In this document: piece after piece, positions 26,564 through 35,415 of the stretch | Layout of the letters: every line of letters begins with the position of its first letter | Numbering within the stretch: position 1 is the first letter of the stretch | NCBI GenBank assembly: GCA_965208775.1 | Contig: OZ242360.1 | Coordinates: 1,302,001-1,366,000, forward strand | Length of the DNA stretch: 64,000 nt | Reading direction: 5' to 3' | Source of the DNA: JAPOVO01 sp026708165 | GTDB lineage: Bacteria > Chloroflexota > UBA11872 > VXNJ01 | Position numbers and translations under genes: made by a program | Notes under the pieces: generated by a model | Seen by the model: the letters and a program-made list of their open reading frames with translations, nothing else | What the model was told of the DNA's origin: nothing | Database searches by the model: none

Positions 26564-27448
26564 CTAGCCCGCCGTCATCACTGGATTCGACCAGGCCGTC
26601 CGGCCGTCGCGGTCGATGCACACCAGCCGCACGTACTTCTCCTGGCCGAGGAGGACAAATTCGGCTTCTTCGATTTCACCGTTTTCGGACGTAAAACGCC
26701 TTCCGAATTTGCCCTGGGAGACGAAGCGTATATCCACGACGGGCGAACAGCGGGCACGGGCGACGTTGCCGTCAACGGTAAACGAGTGGATTTCCGGGCC
26801 TTGCGTCGAGTAGAAGCAACCCGTGGCGAGCGCATCGTAGACACCCTCCGCGGTACGCGTTTGGGACCGCACCACAACCCAGGCCTTACCCGCGTCCGGC
26901 CCATGCCAGTGCGCATCGTCTACGGCCAACCCGTGCAGCTTCATGTCAGCGTCCAACACATGGTCCCACAGTTGGCCGGATTCGCCCTTGCCGTTGCCCT
27001 GTTCGCAGTTGACGTTGAAGACCTCCAACCCGTCGAGACCGGAGATAGGGAAAACCTGGTGGGGGGCAATGCCGAGCCAGTTGGGATGGGCGAGAATGGC
27101 CAACCCACCGTCGGCCTTGACCTGGTCGACGGCGGCCTGCAGCGACGTGCCGGTCTCAGTGCGGTCCAGGCTCGCGAGACCTATCCCCGTGAGGTGATAT
27201 TCGCCGCCAAACGACTCGTCCCGGCCGTCGAGCTCCATCGAGGGGAGCATAATCAGGGAATTGTCCTCCGGTGGATCGACGATGGTCCGGGTACGGTGAT
27301 CGGTGATGGCGAGAAAGTCGTAGCCGCGGTCCGTATACCAGCTCACAACGTCGTCCGGGTCCCGGGCGCCGTCCGATTGGGTGGAGTGCGTGTGCAAGTT
27401 CCCTTTGAGCCAAACACCGGGCGAATCGAACGGACTTCGGCTGTTCAC
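26564..27448 (-). CDS. PHP-domain metallohydrolase (CehA/McbA-like), copy 2
   Basis: This is the tandem paralogue of the gene at 25166, also 294 residues and with the same PHP ligands (HTHST at 19-23, ITDH at 48-51, ILAHPNW). The motif after the family's late aspartates reads DDAHW. Changes relative to copy 1 cluster in residues 24-40 and 150-210, so substrate preference may differ. The start is GTG. It is preceded by a region with both element families and followed by the 148-bp array. Confidence 0.82.
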   Translation of the reverse strand: MNSRSPFDSPGVWLKGNLHTHSTQSDGARDPDDVVSWYTDRGYDFLAITDHRTRTIVDPPEDNSLIMLPSMELDGRDESFGGEYHLTGIGLASLDRTETGTSLQAAVDQVKADGGLAILAHPNWLGIAPHQVFPISGLDGLEVFNVNCEQGNGKGESGQLWDHVLDADMKLHGLAVDDAHWHGPDAGKAWVVVRSQTRTAEGVYDALATGCFYSTQGPEIHSFTVDGNVARARCSPVVDIRFVSQGKFGRRFTSENGEIEEAEFVLLGQEKYVRLVCIDRDGRTAWSNPVMTAG

Positions 27449-27555
27449 AAGCGGCTCTACGATGAAGATGGACGAACCCAGGAAAGTCTACATCGGGGCG
27501 AGCCGTCGGGTCCGACCCTGATCAGGCGTCCGGCAGCCAGCGCGAGTGGAGGCAT

Positions 27556-27620
27556 ACCCTCACCCCAGTCCCTTCCCATCGAGGCGGAGGGGATGGATTC
27601 CCGCTTTCGCGGGAATGACG
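27556..27620. repeat. Paired palindromic elements upstream of PHP copy 2
   Basis: A degenerate second-family element (ACCCTCACCCC ... GGCGGAGGGGA, about 27556-27592) runs directly into a clean first-family element (TGGATTCCCGC to GGGAATGACG, 27594-27620), the same order as in the 148-bp units. The rest of the 27449-27657 gap holds only the duplicated 5' flank. Confidence 0.75.
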
Positions 27621-27657
27621 ATCGAGGGACCAGATGGCCGAAGAATCCTCCATTCCG

Positions 27658-28758
27658 TCACAGTTCGAGGATCGCCGGGCGGTCAAGGCCCCTGCCGGTA
27701 GAGATTTGAGGCCAGTTGCCGGTGGCGGTGATGACGTCGGCGCCAAGCTCGTTCACGAGGACCGTGTCCTCGCTCTTGACGCCTGTAATCGACGGATTCC
27801 ACGCGAACGCCTGAGCGTTCTGGACCGTGAAGGGACAAGCGAAGTCGGCGAAATACTCGCGCGACCGGTATCCGGCGGCTCCGCCCTGGTGGTGCAGCTT
27901 CCACTCGTCGGCGTAGCCCTGGTCGGCATAGGCCCGCACCGTGGAACGGAAGATATGCGCGACCGGCGCGTCGATTCTGGTCGCGGATATCATCGCCGCG
28001 TCGATTTCGGCGCACGCCCTGGCCTTATCGGTCAACTCCCTAGTCGGCGGTCCGAAATGGACCAGCCGCGTCAACGACGCGTAGAGGCCGTGGCGGGTTG
28101 CCGAACTGACGACCATCGCGTACCTATCGACCTTCTTGGCCGTAGCGAGCGGATGACGGTAGTTGAATACGCGCTCGTCCGCGGCGACGAGCGTGACCGG
28201 CGATCGTATATTGGCCGCGGCGAGCTCGGCTTCGATGTTTGCGGCGATTTGGCTCTCGGTGGTCCCCTGCGTTATCTCGCGAGCGACCTTTTCAAGCGCC
28301 ACGGCAGCTTCGCGGGCCAGCTTGCGGAACCGGATTTGCTCCGGGCCGGTGAGGCTGAACCGGAGCTGTTGAAGCTCCGATTCCCCAGATTCCCAGCCTG
28401 AGAGCGGTACATCGGATACGCCGCGTTGGGCTCCGATCAGCTTTTTGAGAACGTCGGCCCGCCGCGAGTACCAGTCAGTCCAGTCCTGAACCGAGTATTC
28501 CAGCGGCAGTCCGGCCAGCTCCTCGTCGCGGAGGCGGCGTTCTTCCACCTTGTCGGTAACCAGGATGGCGGTGTCGGCGCCGAGCAGGAGCGTGGCGATA
28601 CCGGCCGGACCGCCCGGATCAACGAAGCACCTGGCTCCGCCCGTAATCCACGCTAACGAGTCGACGCCGGAGAACGCCACCCACTGCCAGCCCTTGCCGG
28701 CCATCAGACAGCGCACGCGGGCGATCTTTTCGTCGAACTCCGACTCGGGGTTGCTCAA
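27658..28758 (-). CDS. M24 (aminopeptidase P/creatinase-fold) protein with degenerate metal site
   Basis: The 366-residue protein has the creatinase N-terminal domain (about 1-130) and the pita-bread domain (about 150-366). In active M24 peptidases two aspartates, one histidine and two glutamates bind metals. Here the segment where both aspartates are expected reads VVSSATRHGLYASLTRL, lacking them, and the first glutamate position reads WNPSI. The histidine (LHHQGGAAGYRSREY) and the last glutamate (VKSEDTVLV) remain. It is therefore unlikely to be a metal-dependent peptidase; a creatinase-like metal-free hydrolase or a binding protein is possible. The TTG start overlaps the relA stop (TTGA). 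Confidence 0.78.
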   Translation of the reverse strand: MSNPESEFDEKIARVRCLMAGKGWQWVAFSGVDSLAWITGGARCFVDPGGPAGIATLLLGADTAILVTDKVEERRLRDEELAGLPLEYSVQDWTDWYSRRADVLKKLIGAQRGVSDVPLSGWESGESELQQLRFSLTGPEQIRFRKLAREAAVALEKVAREITQGTTESQIAANIEAELAAANIRSPVTLVAADERVFNYRHPLATAKKVDRYAMVVSSATRHGLYASLTRLVHFGPPTRELTDKARACAEIDAAMISATRIDAPVAHIFRSTVRAYADQGYADEWKLHHQGGAAGYRSREYFADFACPFTVQNAQAFAWNPSITGVKSEDTVLVNELGADVITATGNWPQISTGRGLDRPAILEL

Positions 28759-31163
28759 GTCTTGCGCGGGCCGGGAGCTTCCCTGCGGGCGGACATGACG
28801 TTGCGGATGGACTGGATCCTGTTGAGGAGCCGGGTCAGCTCGTCGATGTCGGCGAGGTCCAGATTGACCCGGAGCAGGGCGACTCCGTCACCGGTGGTCG
28901 AAACCGAGGCGGAGGTAATGCTGTAGCCTTGCTCGGCCACCACGCCCGCCACGTCACGCAGCAGGCCTTCCCTGTCCCCGGCGGTGATCAGCATGGTCAC
29001 CGGCAGGCGTGTGCGCAGCTCCTCGCCCCAGGAAACGCTGAGGCGTTCCACGCCGTTGGTAGAAACCTGCGGACAGCTTGCGAGATGGACAACCGCCTCG
29101 CCACCGACACGCTCGCCGACGATCTTCGACCCCCAGGCCGGCAAGCAACAGGGAGCCAGCCTGGATGGCAGTCCGGCCGAGTTGCGGAGGACCTGACCTC
29201 CCCACGAGACCTGCACCAACCGCTCCGGCTCAGTAACGTTGGCGACGTTGGGGCAGGCGGCGTTGTGTACGGTCACGCCGCGCCCGCGGGTTATGAAGCC
29301 GATGATCGAGTCGCCCGGAATCGGGTTGCAGCAGTTTCCCAACCTCGTCAGCAAGTCGCCTGTTCCCAAAACGTTGACGGGCGGCCGAATTCGCTCGCCG
29401 ATGGCGTCCTCAGGCGCGGCGATTTCCCGGACGTCTTCAACTTCCAGAGTCTCCTCGTCGGCATCGAGACCGAGGCGGTTTATGACCTGTGTGGCCGTCA
29501 CCGCCCCGTAGCCGATAGCGGCGAGAAGTCCGGACACATCCGAGAATGAGAGGCGGTCGGCCACGGCTTCGAGCGCCTTTTGCTCGACCCTGGCGAGACC
29601 GCGATGGCCGAGACGCCGCAGCTCGTTATCGAGAACGAGCCTGCCATAGTCCTCGTTTTCGGCGCGCTCCTGACGCTTGAACCACTGCCTGACCTTGTCG
29701 CGGGCGTGACCGGTCCGAACTATCGTGAGCCAGTCACGGCTGGGTCCGCGGCTACCTTTGCTGGTAAGTATTTCGACCCTGTCACCGTTCTGAAGATCGT
29801 ATTCGAGGGATACCAGCCGACCGTTGACCTTGGCGCCTATGCAGTGGTGACCGACCTCGGTGTGGATGCGGTAGGCGAAGTCGAGCGGAGTGGCGCCGGC
29901 GGGAAGATCGACCACGTCGCCCTTGGGCGAGAAGACGAACACCTGATCGCTAAAGACGTCGCCTTTGAGAATGTCGACCAGCGGGGCGGCAGTCTCCAGG
30001 TCTTCCTGCCATTCGAGGACCTGCCGGATCCAAGACAGCTTGTCGTCGAATTCCTCCTGGACGAACAGGCCCTCCTTATAGCGCCAGTGCGCCGCAACGC
30101 CATATTCGCACTCGCGGTGCATCTCCTCGGTGCGAATCTGGACCTCGAAGGGCATTCCGCCGGGTCCCGCCACCGCGGTGTGCAGCGACTGGTAACGGTT
30201 TTGCTTTGGCGCGCTGATGTAGTCATCGAACTGGCCGGGAATAGCCCGCCATTCGGAGTGGACCATCGCGAGCGCCTGATAGCACTGTTCCACGGTCTTC
30301 ACGATCACCCGAACGGCTATCAGGTCGTAGACCTGGTCTATCTCGACTCCGTTTCGCCGCATCTTCTGATCGATGCTGTAGATGTGCTTGGCTCGACCGG
30401 AAATCTCGGCCGTCATTCCGGTGTTCTCGAGTTTTTCCTTGCAGACGTCCATGATCGCCTTGACGCGCGCTTCCCGCTCCGCGCGGCGCGCGTCGAGGAG
30501 CCGCGAAAGGAGCTCGTAGCGGTTTGGCGCGAGATGACGGAAGGCCCTGTCTTCGAGCTGCCATTCCCATTGGAATATCCCCAGACGCCCCGCCAGCGGC
30601 GCAAAGAGATCCAGAGTCTCCTGACAGAAGCGCTTGCGCTTGGCTTCCGGAAGGGCATACGCGGTCTGGATGTTGTGGAGACGGTCGGCCAGCTTGACCA
30701 GGACAACCCGGATGTCCCGCGCCATGGCCATGAACATCTTGCGCAGCGTGCGGAACTGCGCGTCTTCCAGATCCGCCAGGTTGAACTGGGTGAGCTTGGT
30801 GACGCCATCGACCAGGTCGGCGATTTCGGCCCCGAACTTGCCGGAGATGGTCTCGATGTCGCAGGACGAGTCCTCAACGACATCGTGAAGCAGGGCCGCG
30901 CAAAGGGCGGCCTCGTCCATATGGACATCGGTCAGCAGCGCCGCGACGGAGAGCGGGTGGTTGACGAACGGTCCGCCCGAGAGCCTTTCCTGGCCGTCGT
31001 GGCATTTCCGGGCGAACTCATAAGCTTCGCCGATCATCTTCAGAGCGGCGGCGCGGCGCGGTCCCGAGATGTATTCGCCGGCGCTCCGGAGAATCTCGTC
31101 GATTGAAACCGGGCGCGGGTCGACGAGTCTGATCTGCTCGACTTCGCGAAGCGTTACTGCCAA
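28755..31163 (-). CDS. RelA/SpoT-type (p)ppGpp synthetase/hydrolase
   Basis: This long RSH protein has 802 residues. The HD hydrolase domain looks intact: H69, HDVVED at 93-98 and LADRLHN at 158-164. The synthetase domain follows, with YQSLHT at 324-329, then TGS (about 406-466) and a C-terminal ACT domain (about 725-795). The charge motif that is RxKD in bifunctional enzymes and ExDD in synthesis-only RelA reads QFDD at 311-314, close to the RelA form although the hydrolase is intact. The start is TTG. It lies between recJ and the M24 gene. Confidence 0.93.
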   Translation of the reverse strand: MAVTLREVEQIRLVDPRPVSIDEILRSAGEYISGPRRAAALKMIGEAYEFARKCHDGQERLSGGPFVNHPLSVAALLTDVHMDEAALCAALLHDVVEDSSCDIETISGKFGAEIADLVDGVTKLTQFNLADLEDAQFRTLRKMFMAMARDIRVVLVKLADRLHNIQTAYALPEAKRKRFCQETLDLFAPLAGRLGIFQWEWQLEDRAFRHLAPNRYELLSRLLDARRAEREARVKAIMDVCKEKLENTGMTAEISGRAKHIYSIDQKMRRNGVEIDQVYDLIAVRVIVKTVEQCYQALAMVHSEWRAIPGQFDDYISAPKQNRYQSLHTAVAGPGGMPFEVQIRTEEMHRECEYGVAAHWRYKEGLFVQEEFDDKLSWIRQVLEWQEDLETAAPLVDILKGDVFSDQVFVFSPKGDVVDLPAGATPLDFAYRIHTEVGHHCIGAKVNGRLVSLEYDLQNGDRVEILTSKGSRGPSRDWLTIVRTGHARDKVRQWFKRQERAENEDYGRLVLDNELRRLGHRGLARVEQKALEAVADRLSFSDVSGLLAAIGYGAVTATQVINRLGLDADEETLEVEDVREIAAPEDAIGERIRPPVNVLGTGDLLTRLGNCCNPIPGDSIIGFITRGRGVTVHNAACPNVANVTEPERLVQVSWGGQVLRNSAGLPSRLAPCCLPAWGSKIVGERVGGEAVVHLASCPQVSTNGVERLSVSWGEELRTRLPVTMLITAGDREGLLRDVAGVVAEQGYSITSASVSTTGDGVALLRVNLDLADIDELTRLLNRIQSIRNVMSARREAPGPRKT

Positions 31164-31192
31164 TCTAGGCGTTTCCCCGGCCAGACCGACGG

Positions 31193-32887
31193 CTAGGACG
31201 CGGTCCGCATGTCCTCGACGAACAGGTCGACGCGCGGCTCGCCGCGGAACCAGCTTTTTCCCAGCCTGAACGCCACATCGTAGCGCGCGCCCAAAGCGAG
31301 TTCATCGGCCACCATCCCCATCCCAAACCAGATAGGCGACACCGAAACCGGCATATCCCGGAACATCAATTTCAGGTGATTTTGATTATTACCTACCCGG
31401 TCGGCGCGGCCAAGAGTGAGGCCCGACGTGACGTATACCGGCTCTCGGAATCCCTCGCCGAAAGGTTCGAGCGCCTGATGCAGGTCCAGCGTTTCAAAGC
31501 TGATTGTTCGAGGCAGGAGACGGCAGTCGGCGTTCAGGGTCATGTCCGCACTTTCGGGCTGGTCCGATTCAGCCCAGTACCGCCTGACCGCGTCGTGAAA
31601 CTCGCCCACCCGCTCAGGTTCAAGGCTGAATCCCGCGGCGCGTTCGTGCCCGCCGAATCGCTCCAACACATCGGCACAGGCCTTGAGAGCATCGCTTACG
31701 TTGGCTCCCTCGGGACCACGGGCGGAGCCCCTCGCGTCGCCAGCCTGGCCGGAAGACACGAAGGCAGGTCTGCCGGTCTCCGACACCAATCGTCCCGCGA
31801 CAAGGCCCAGCACGCCCAGAGGCCAGTCGGCGCCGTGCGCCATTATTGGGCCGGACGCCGGGGGCATAGTCGAGATTTCGTCGAGCACGCCGTCGGTCGC
31901 TCGCTGGCGCTGAAGGTTAAGGTCGTTAAGAACCGCCGCTTGCCGGCGAGCACTGTTGACGTTGGGTTGGAGCAGCAAGTCGAGCGCAATCGCGGCGTCT
32001 TTCATGCGACCGGCGGCGTTGATGCGCGGGCCAAGGCGAAACGCGATGTCGGTTGACGTCACATCTCCCGGCTCCACGCCAGCGGCGTCGATGAGCGCGG
32101 CCATGCCGGCGCGGGGCGATCGATTGAGCCGGCTGAGTCCCTCGCGCACGAGCCAGCGATTCTCGCCGCGAAGCGGGACCACATCCGCGACGGTCCCCAG
32201 CGCGACGAAGTCCAGCAGACTTTCGGCTTCGACGGCGGTCTCGATCTCCGCTTCGAGCAGAACGGCCTCTGCGAGCTTGTAGGCCACGCCGACCCCAGCG
32301 AGGCCGTCAAACGGGTACGGCTCGCCCGGATGGTGAGGATTTATCGCGGCGGCGGCTCCGGGAAGATCGGTGTGGACGATATGGTGGTCGGTCACGATCA
32401 CATCGAGCCCCAGTTCAGCGGCCACGGCGATTTCCTCGACGGCGTTCGCTCCGCAGTCGGTCGATATCAAGACGTCCGCCCCGGACTCGCGGATCGCGCG
32501 GATCGCACGCTCGTTGAGTCCGTAGCCCTCTTCCAAGCGTTTGGGAAAGTAGGAGCGCGGGTCGGCTCCGAGCGACCGAAGCATGGAGATAAGCACGGCC
32601 GCCCCCGAGACTCCGTCGGCGTCGTAGTCCGCATAAACGCAGATGGTCTCGCGGGATTGGAGCGCGCGAAGAATCCTCTCGACAGCCTCTTCCATTCCCG
32701 ACATGAGGAACGGGTCGTGCGGCGGCTCGGAATTATCCAAGACCGATTCGATTTGCTCGCGGCTCTTATACGACCGGTTGTGAAGAAGCTGGACGGCGAG
32801 TGGGGGAAGGTCGGCGTTTTCGCTGAAAACGCTCCTGGGGGCGCGCTTCGAGATTTCCCATCGCTTACCGGTGATGCTCAAAGTCAC
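31193..32887 (-). CDS. recJ: Single-stranded-DNA-specific exonuclease RecJ
   Basis: This is a 5'-3' ssDNA exonuclease of the DHH superfamily, 564 residues. Motifs are YADYDADG at 85-92, STDCGANA at 142-149, TDHH at 166-169, and DFVALGTVADVVPL, followed by the DHHA1 domain with a glycine-rich GGHERAAGF and the C-terminal OB domain. The start is GTG. It is 29 nt upstream of the relA gene, probably one transcript. Confidence 0.94.
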   Translation of the reverse strand: MTLSITGKRWEISKRAPRSVFSENADLPPLAVQLLHNRSYKSREQIESVLDNSEPPHDPFLMSGMEEAVERILRALQSRETICVYADYDADGVSGAAVLISMLRSLGADPRSYFPKRLEEGYGLNERAIRAIRESGADVLISTDCGANAVEEIAVAAELGLDVIVTDHHIVHTDLPGAAAAINPHHPGEPYPFDGLAGVGVAYKLAEAVLLEAEIETAVEAESLLDFVALGTVADVVPLRGENRWLVREGLSRLNRSPRAGMAALIDAAGVEPGDVTSTDIAFRLGPRINAAGRMKDAAIALDLLLQPNVNSARRQAAVLNDLNLQRQRATDGVLDEISTMPPASGPIMAHGADWPLGVLGLVAGRLVSETGRPAFVSSGQAGDARGSARGPEGANVSDALKACADVLERFGGHERAAGFSLEPERVGEFHDAVRRYWAESDQPESADMTLNADCRLLPRTISFETLDLHQALEPFGEGFREPVYVTSGLTLGRADRVGNNQNHLKLMFRDMPVSVSPIWFGMGMVADELALGARYDVAFRLGKSWFRGEPRVDLFVEDMRTAS

Positions 32888-32980
32888 GCAAGCTCTCCCG
32901 GCAGTAGGGTCCTGGCTCGGTGGGAATTGTAATGGCGGAAGCGGACCAGCATCCCGGGAACCTGGCAGGACCGTACCGGA

Positions 32981-33298
32981 CTAGGGAAACGCGATGACGG
33001 CGAGCACCGAGCCGACCAAGGCACCGATCACAATGCCCGCGACGAGCAGCGCCAGCAAGGTCAGCGGCCAGCGGGAGTCGACGCCCGGAGTCCCGGTTTG
33101 TCGATGACCGCCTCGATCTCCCAAAAACGTGGAGGGGCCGGCGGCAACTGCATGAGGCGCAACCGGTCCGGGCGACGGGGAATCTACCCGCGGCGGGCGG
33201 ATAGAGGCGTCGGTTACGGATACCGTCCGCACGGGCTCCATGACGTTGGGTTTCGACCCGCCGGACCCGGCGGGGGTGTTCCCTTGTTCTTGCTCCAT
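32981..33298 (-). CDS. Proline-rich single-pass membrane protein, function unknown
   Basis: The 105-residue protein has an N-terminal disordered region rich in P, G and S (about 1-75) and one C-terminal membrane helix (about 78-103) ending in AVIAFP. It looks tail-anchored, with the disordered part in the cytoplasm. The start is ATG at 33296-33298. It lies between coaBC and recJ on the same strand. No family was recognised; the coding call rests on the hydrophobic end, the operon position and an open frame. Confidence 0.5.
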   Translation of the reverse strand: MEQEQGNTPAGSGGSKPNVMEPVRTVSVTDASIRPPRVDSPSPGPVAPHAVAAGPSTFLGDRGGHRQTGTPGVDSRWPLTLLALLVAGIVIGALVGSVLAVIAFP

Positions 33299-33334
33299 AT
33301 TTACCCCTGCCGCGCAGGCGGGTGAATGCCGACG

Positions 33335-34534
33335 CTAACCGGTCCGGCCTCCCACGAGCTCCTGGACCACGTCGACGATCCTCTCAGCCACCGACTCTTT
33401 CGTTCCGAGCGGAACGTCATTCCACTCGGCTCCGCGTCTCAGAATCCTGACGTGATTGGTCGGCGACGCGAATCCCGCGCCGTCCTCCGTCACGTCATTC
33501 GCAACAATCGCGTCCAGCCGTTTTTCAGCCAGCTTCGATTCGGCGTTCTTCTTCAACTCGCCGGTCTCGGCGGCGAAACCGATCTTGACCATATCGTCAC
33601 TCAGATTCAGCAGAAAGTCGGGGTTTTCGGCAAGCGAGAGCGTCAGGCCCGTGCCTGATTTCTTGATTTTGCCAGGACTTGCCTGGGCGGCCTCAAAGTC
33701 GTTTACGGCCGCCGCCATTATCAACGCGTCGCAACCGGCGGTCTCATCGATAACAGCATCCCGCATCGCCGCGTAGCTGGGGGCGGGCAACAATCGAACG
33801 CCTGCAGGGGGCGGGTGAGAGTGATTCCCCAGAATCAGGCTCACGCACGCGCCGCGGTCACGGGCCTCGGCAGCGATGGCTATCCCTTGACGCCCCGATG
33901 ACGGATTGCCGATAAAACGGACCGGATCGATCTGCCCCCTCGTGCCGCCAGCGGTGACGACGATCTTTCGACCGGCGAGCGGTCCGTCTCGGCCGAGAAC
34001 TCCGCGGAGAATATCGATGATCCGGCCGGGTTCGGCCATCCGCCCCGGCCCCTCGCGGCCGCTGGCGAGGCGGCCGGTTTCCGGCTCGATGACGGTGGCT
34101 CCCCGCGATTGGAGGGTCTGGAGGTTTTCGCGAGTAACGGCGCTCAGGTACATTTCGGACTCCATCGCGGGCGCGATGACGACCGGCGCCGCCGAAGAGA
34201 GGACCGTAGCCGTGAGGATGTCGGACGCCATTCCGGCGGCGAGCCGCGCGATGGTGCCGGCCGTAGCCGGAGCGATTACGATGGCCTGGGCGGTCGAGCC
34301 GAGCGCCACGTGGGCGATCTCGCCCTCCGGAGTCGATTGCATAACGCTTGTGTAGGCGGGCCTGCCGGTGAGACCTTCGAAGCTGACTGGGCCGACGAAC
34401 CGCGCGGCGGCGGAGGTCATCACCGTATCGACCGTGGCCCCGAATTTCGTGAGGGCGCTGGCCAGATAGACAGCCTTGTATGCCGCGATGCTTCCGGTCA
34501 CGCCGAGCACGATTCGCTTGCCGCTGAGGATCAT
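33335..34534 (-). CDS. coaBC: Bifunctional phosphopantothenoylcysteine decarboxylase / phosphopantothenate-cysteine ligase
   Basis: The 399-residue protein has the flavin-dependent decarboxylase domain (about 1-180) with GVTGSIAAYKA at 11-21 and HVAL, then the ligase domain with VTAGGTRGQIDPVRFIGN and the dimer strand. Two catalytic-region motifs differ from the E. coli form: PAMN reads PAME, and the substrate flap that contains an active cysteine in E. coli (ACG) reads ASG. ASG-type flaps occur in other phyla as I recall. The ATG overlaps the coaX stop (ATGA), so two steps of CoA synthesis are coupled. Confidence 0.92.
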   Translation of the reverse strand: MILSGKRIVLGVTGSIAAYKAVYLASALTKFGATVDTVMTSAAARFVGPVSFEGLTGRPAYTSVMQSTPEGEIAHVALGSTAQAIVIAPATAGTIARLAAGMASDILTATVLSSAAPVVIAPAMESEMYLSAVTRENLQTLQSRGATVIEPETGRLASGREGPGRMAEPGRIIDILRGVLGRDGPLAGRKIVVTAGGTRGQIDPVRFIGNPSSGRQGIAIAAEARDRGACVSLILGNHSHPPPAGVRLLPAPSYAAMRDAVIDETAGCDALIMAAAVNDFEAAQASPGKIKKSGTGLTLSLAENPDFLLNLSDDMVKIGFAAETGELKKNAESKLAEKRLDAIVANDVTEDGAGFASPTNHVRILRRGAEWNDVPLGTKESVAERIVDVVQELVGGRTG

Positions 34535-35307
34535 CGGCTCTGCTCTTGCACCCGTTGGTGGATTATCGCGAGACCGTGGAGCGTAAGCGCCGGGTCTATG
34601 TCGTCGATGGATTCGATTTCGTCGGCCAGCGCGGGAGCCAATCCTCCAGTCGCGATGACGCGCGGGTTATTGCCCAGCTCGTCACTGATCGCATCGACCA
34701 TGGACCGCACCAGAAAGACGTATCCCCAATAGACGCCCGTCTCCATGCAGGCGACGGTGTTGGCACCGACGATCTTCCCGGGACGGCGGAACTGGATCCT
34801 GGGAAGCTGCGAGGCTCCCTGAAACAGCGATTCGATGGACATGGAGACTCCGGGAGCGATCACGCCGCCTACGTAGTGGCCATCGGGGGAGGTTACGTCG
34901 AAGTTGGTGGTCGTGCCAAAGTCGACGACGATTGCCGGACTGCCGTGGCGCTCGTGCGCCGCGACGCAGTTCGCCATGCGGTCGATTCCGACTTCGGGGG
35001 GATTGTCGACCAGAGGCCGCGTGCCGGGAATCGCGTTGGATCTAGCGACCTTAGGTTCGACCCGCAACGCGAGCTTTATGGAACCGGCGACGGTGTCGGT
35101 CAGCGGGGGGACCACAGACCCGATTATCGCCGTCGAGATGTCTTCGGGTCGGAGATCCGCCGATTGGATAAGAGACTTCAGGAGCAGCGCGTATTCATCG
35201 GCGGTCCTGGAGCGGTCGCAATTGAGCCGCCACGAGCGCTTGATGTCGGGGAAATCGAAGGCCCCGATGGTGATGTTGGTGTTGCCTATGTCGATTGCCA
35301 GCAGCAT
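34531..35307 (-). CDS. coaX: Type III pantothenate kinase
   Basis: CoaX phosphorylates pantothenate, the first step of CoA synthesis. The 258-residue protein has the ASKHA-fold motifs DIGNTN at 6-11, GIDRMAN, and VDFGTTTNFD, and the GGVIAPG segment. Type III enzymes are insensitive to CoA feedback. The ATG start is at 35305-35307 and the stop overlaps the coaBC start by 4 bp. Confidence 0.95.
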   Translation of the reverse strand: MLLAIDIGNTNITIGAFDFPDIKRSWRLNCDRSRTADEYALLLKSLIQSADLRPEDISTAIIGSVVPPLTDTVAGSIKLALRVEPKVARSNAIPGTRPLVDNPPEVGIDRMANCVAAHERHGSPAIVVDFGTTTNFDVTSPDGHYVGGVIAPGVSMSIESLFQGASQLPRIQFRRPGKIVGANTVACMETGVYWGYVFLVRSMVDAISDELGNNPRVIATGGLAPALADEIESIDDIDPALTLHGLAIIHQRVQEQSR

Positions 35308-35415
35308 CTGATAGCCGGTTGCGCGGGGTTCGTCTCCGTATACCGCCCAAGGTAACGCGCGGGGAGCCTCTTTGCGCCACCCGTTCGATCCAGCCTAACC
35401 TTGCATAGGTTAAAG

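Larger units (their letters stand above)
25117..27620. repeat. Tandem duplication of a PHP gene unit bounded by palindromic elements
   Basis: Two PHP-domain genes lie exactly 1398 bp apart at both ends (25166/26564 and 26050/27448). Homology extends beyond the genes: the 3' flanks share GAAAGATGGCGAGT and GCTAGCC, and the 5' flanks share a CAGGCGTCCG / GGGTCCGACC region before a palindromic element. Elements lie at 25117-25143, in the middle array 26194-26541, and at 27594-27620, so each unit runs from element to element. Confidence 0.8.

Noticed and set aside
27658..28758. Active Xaa-Pro aminopeptidase
   Set aside because: Fold matches but three of five metal ligands are absent, so the activity is not claimed.
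29580..31106. 508-codon open frame on the plus strand
   Set aside because: Antisense to the RSH gene; no domain recognised.
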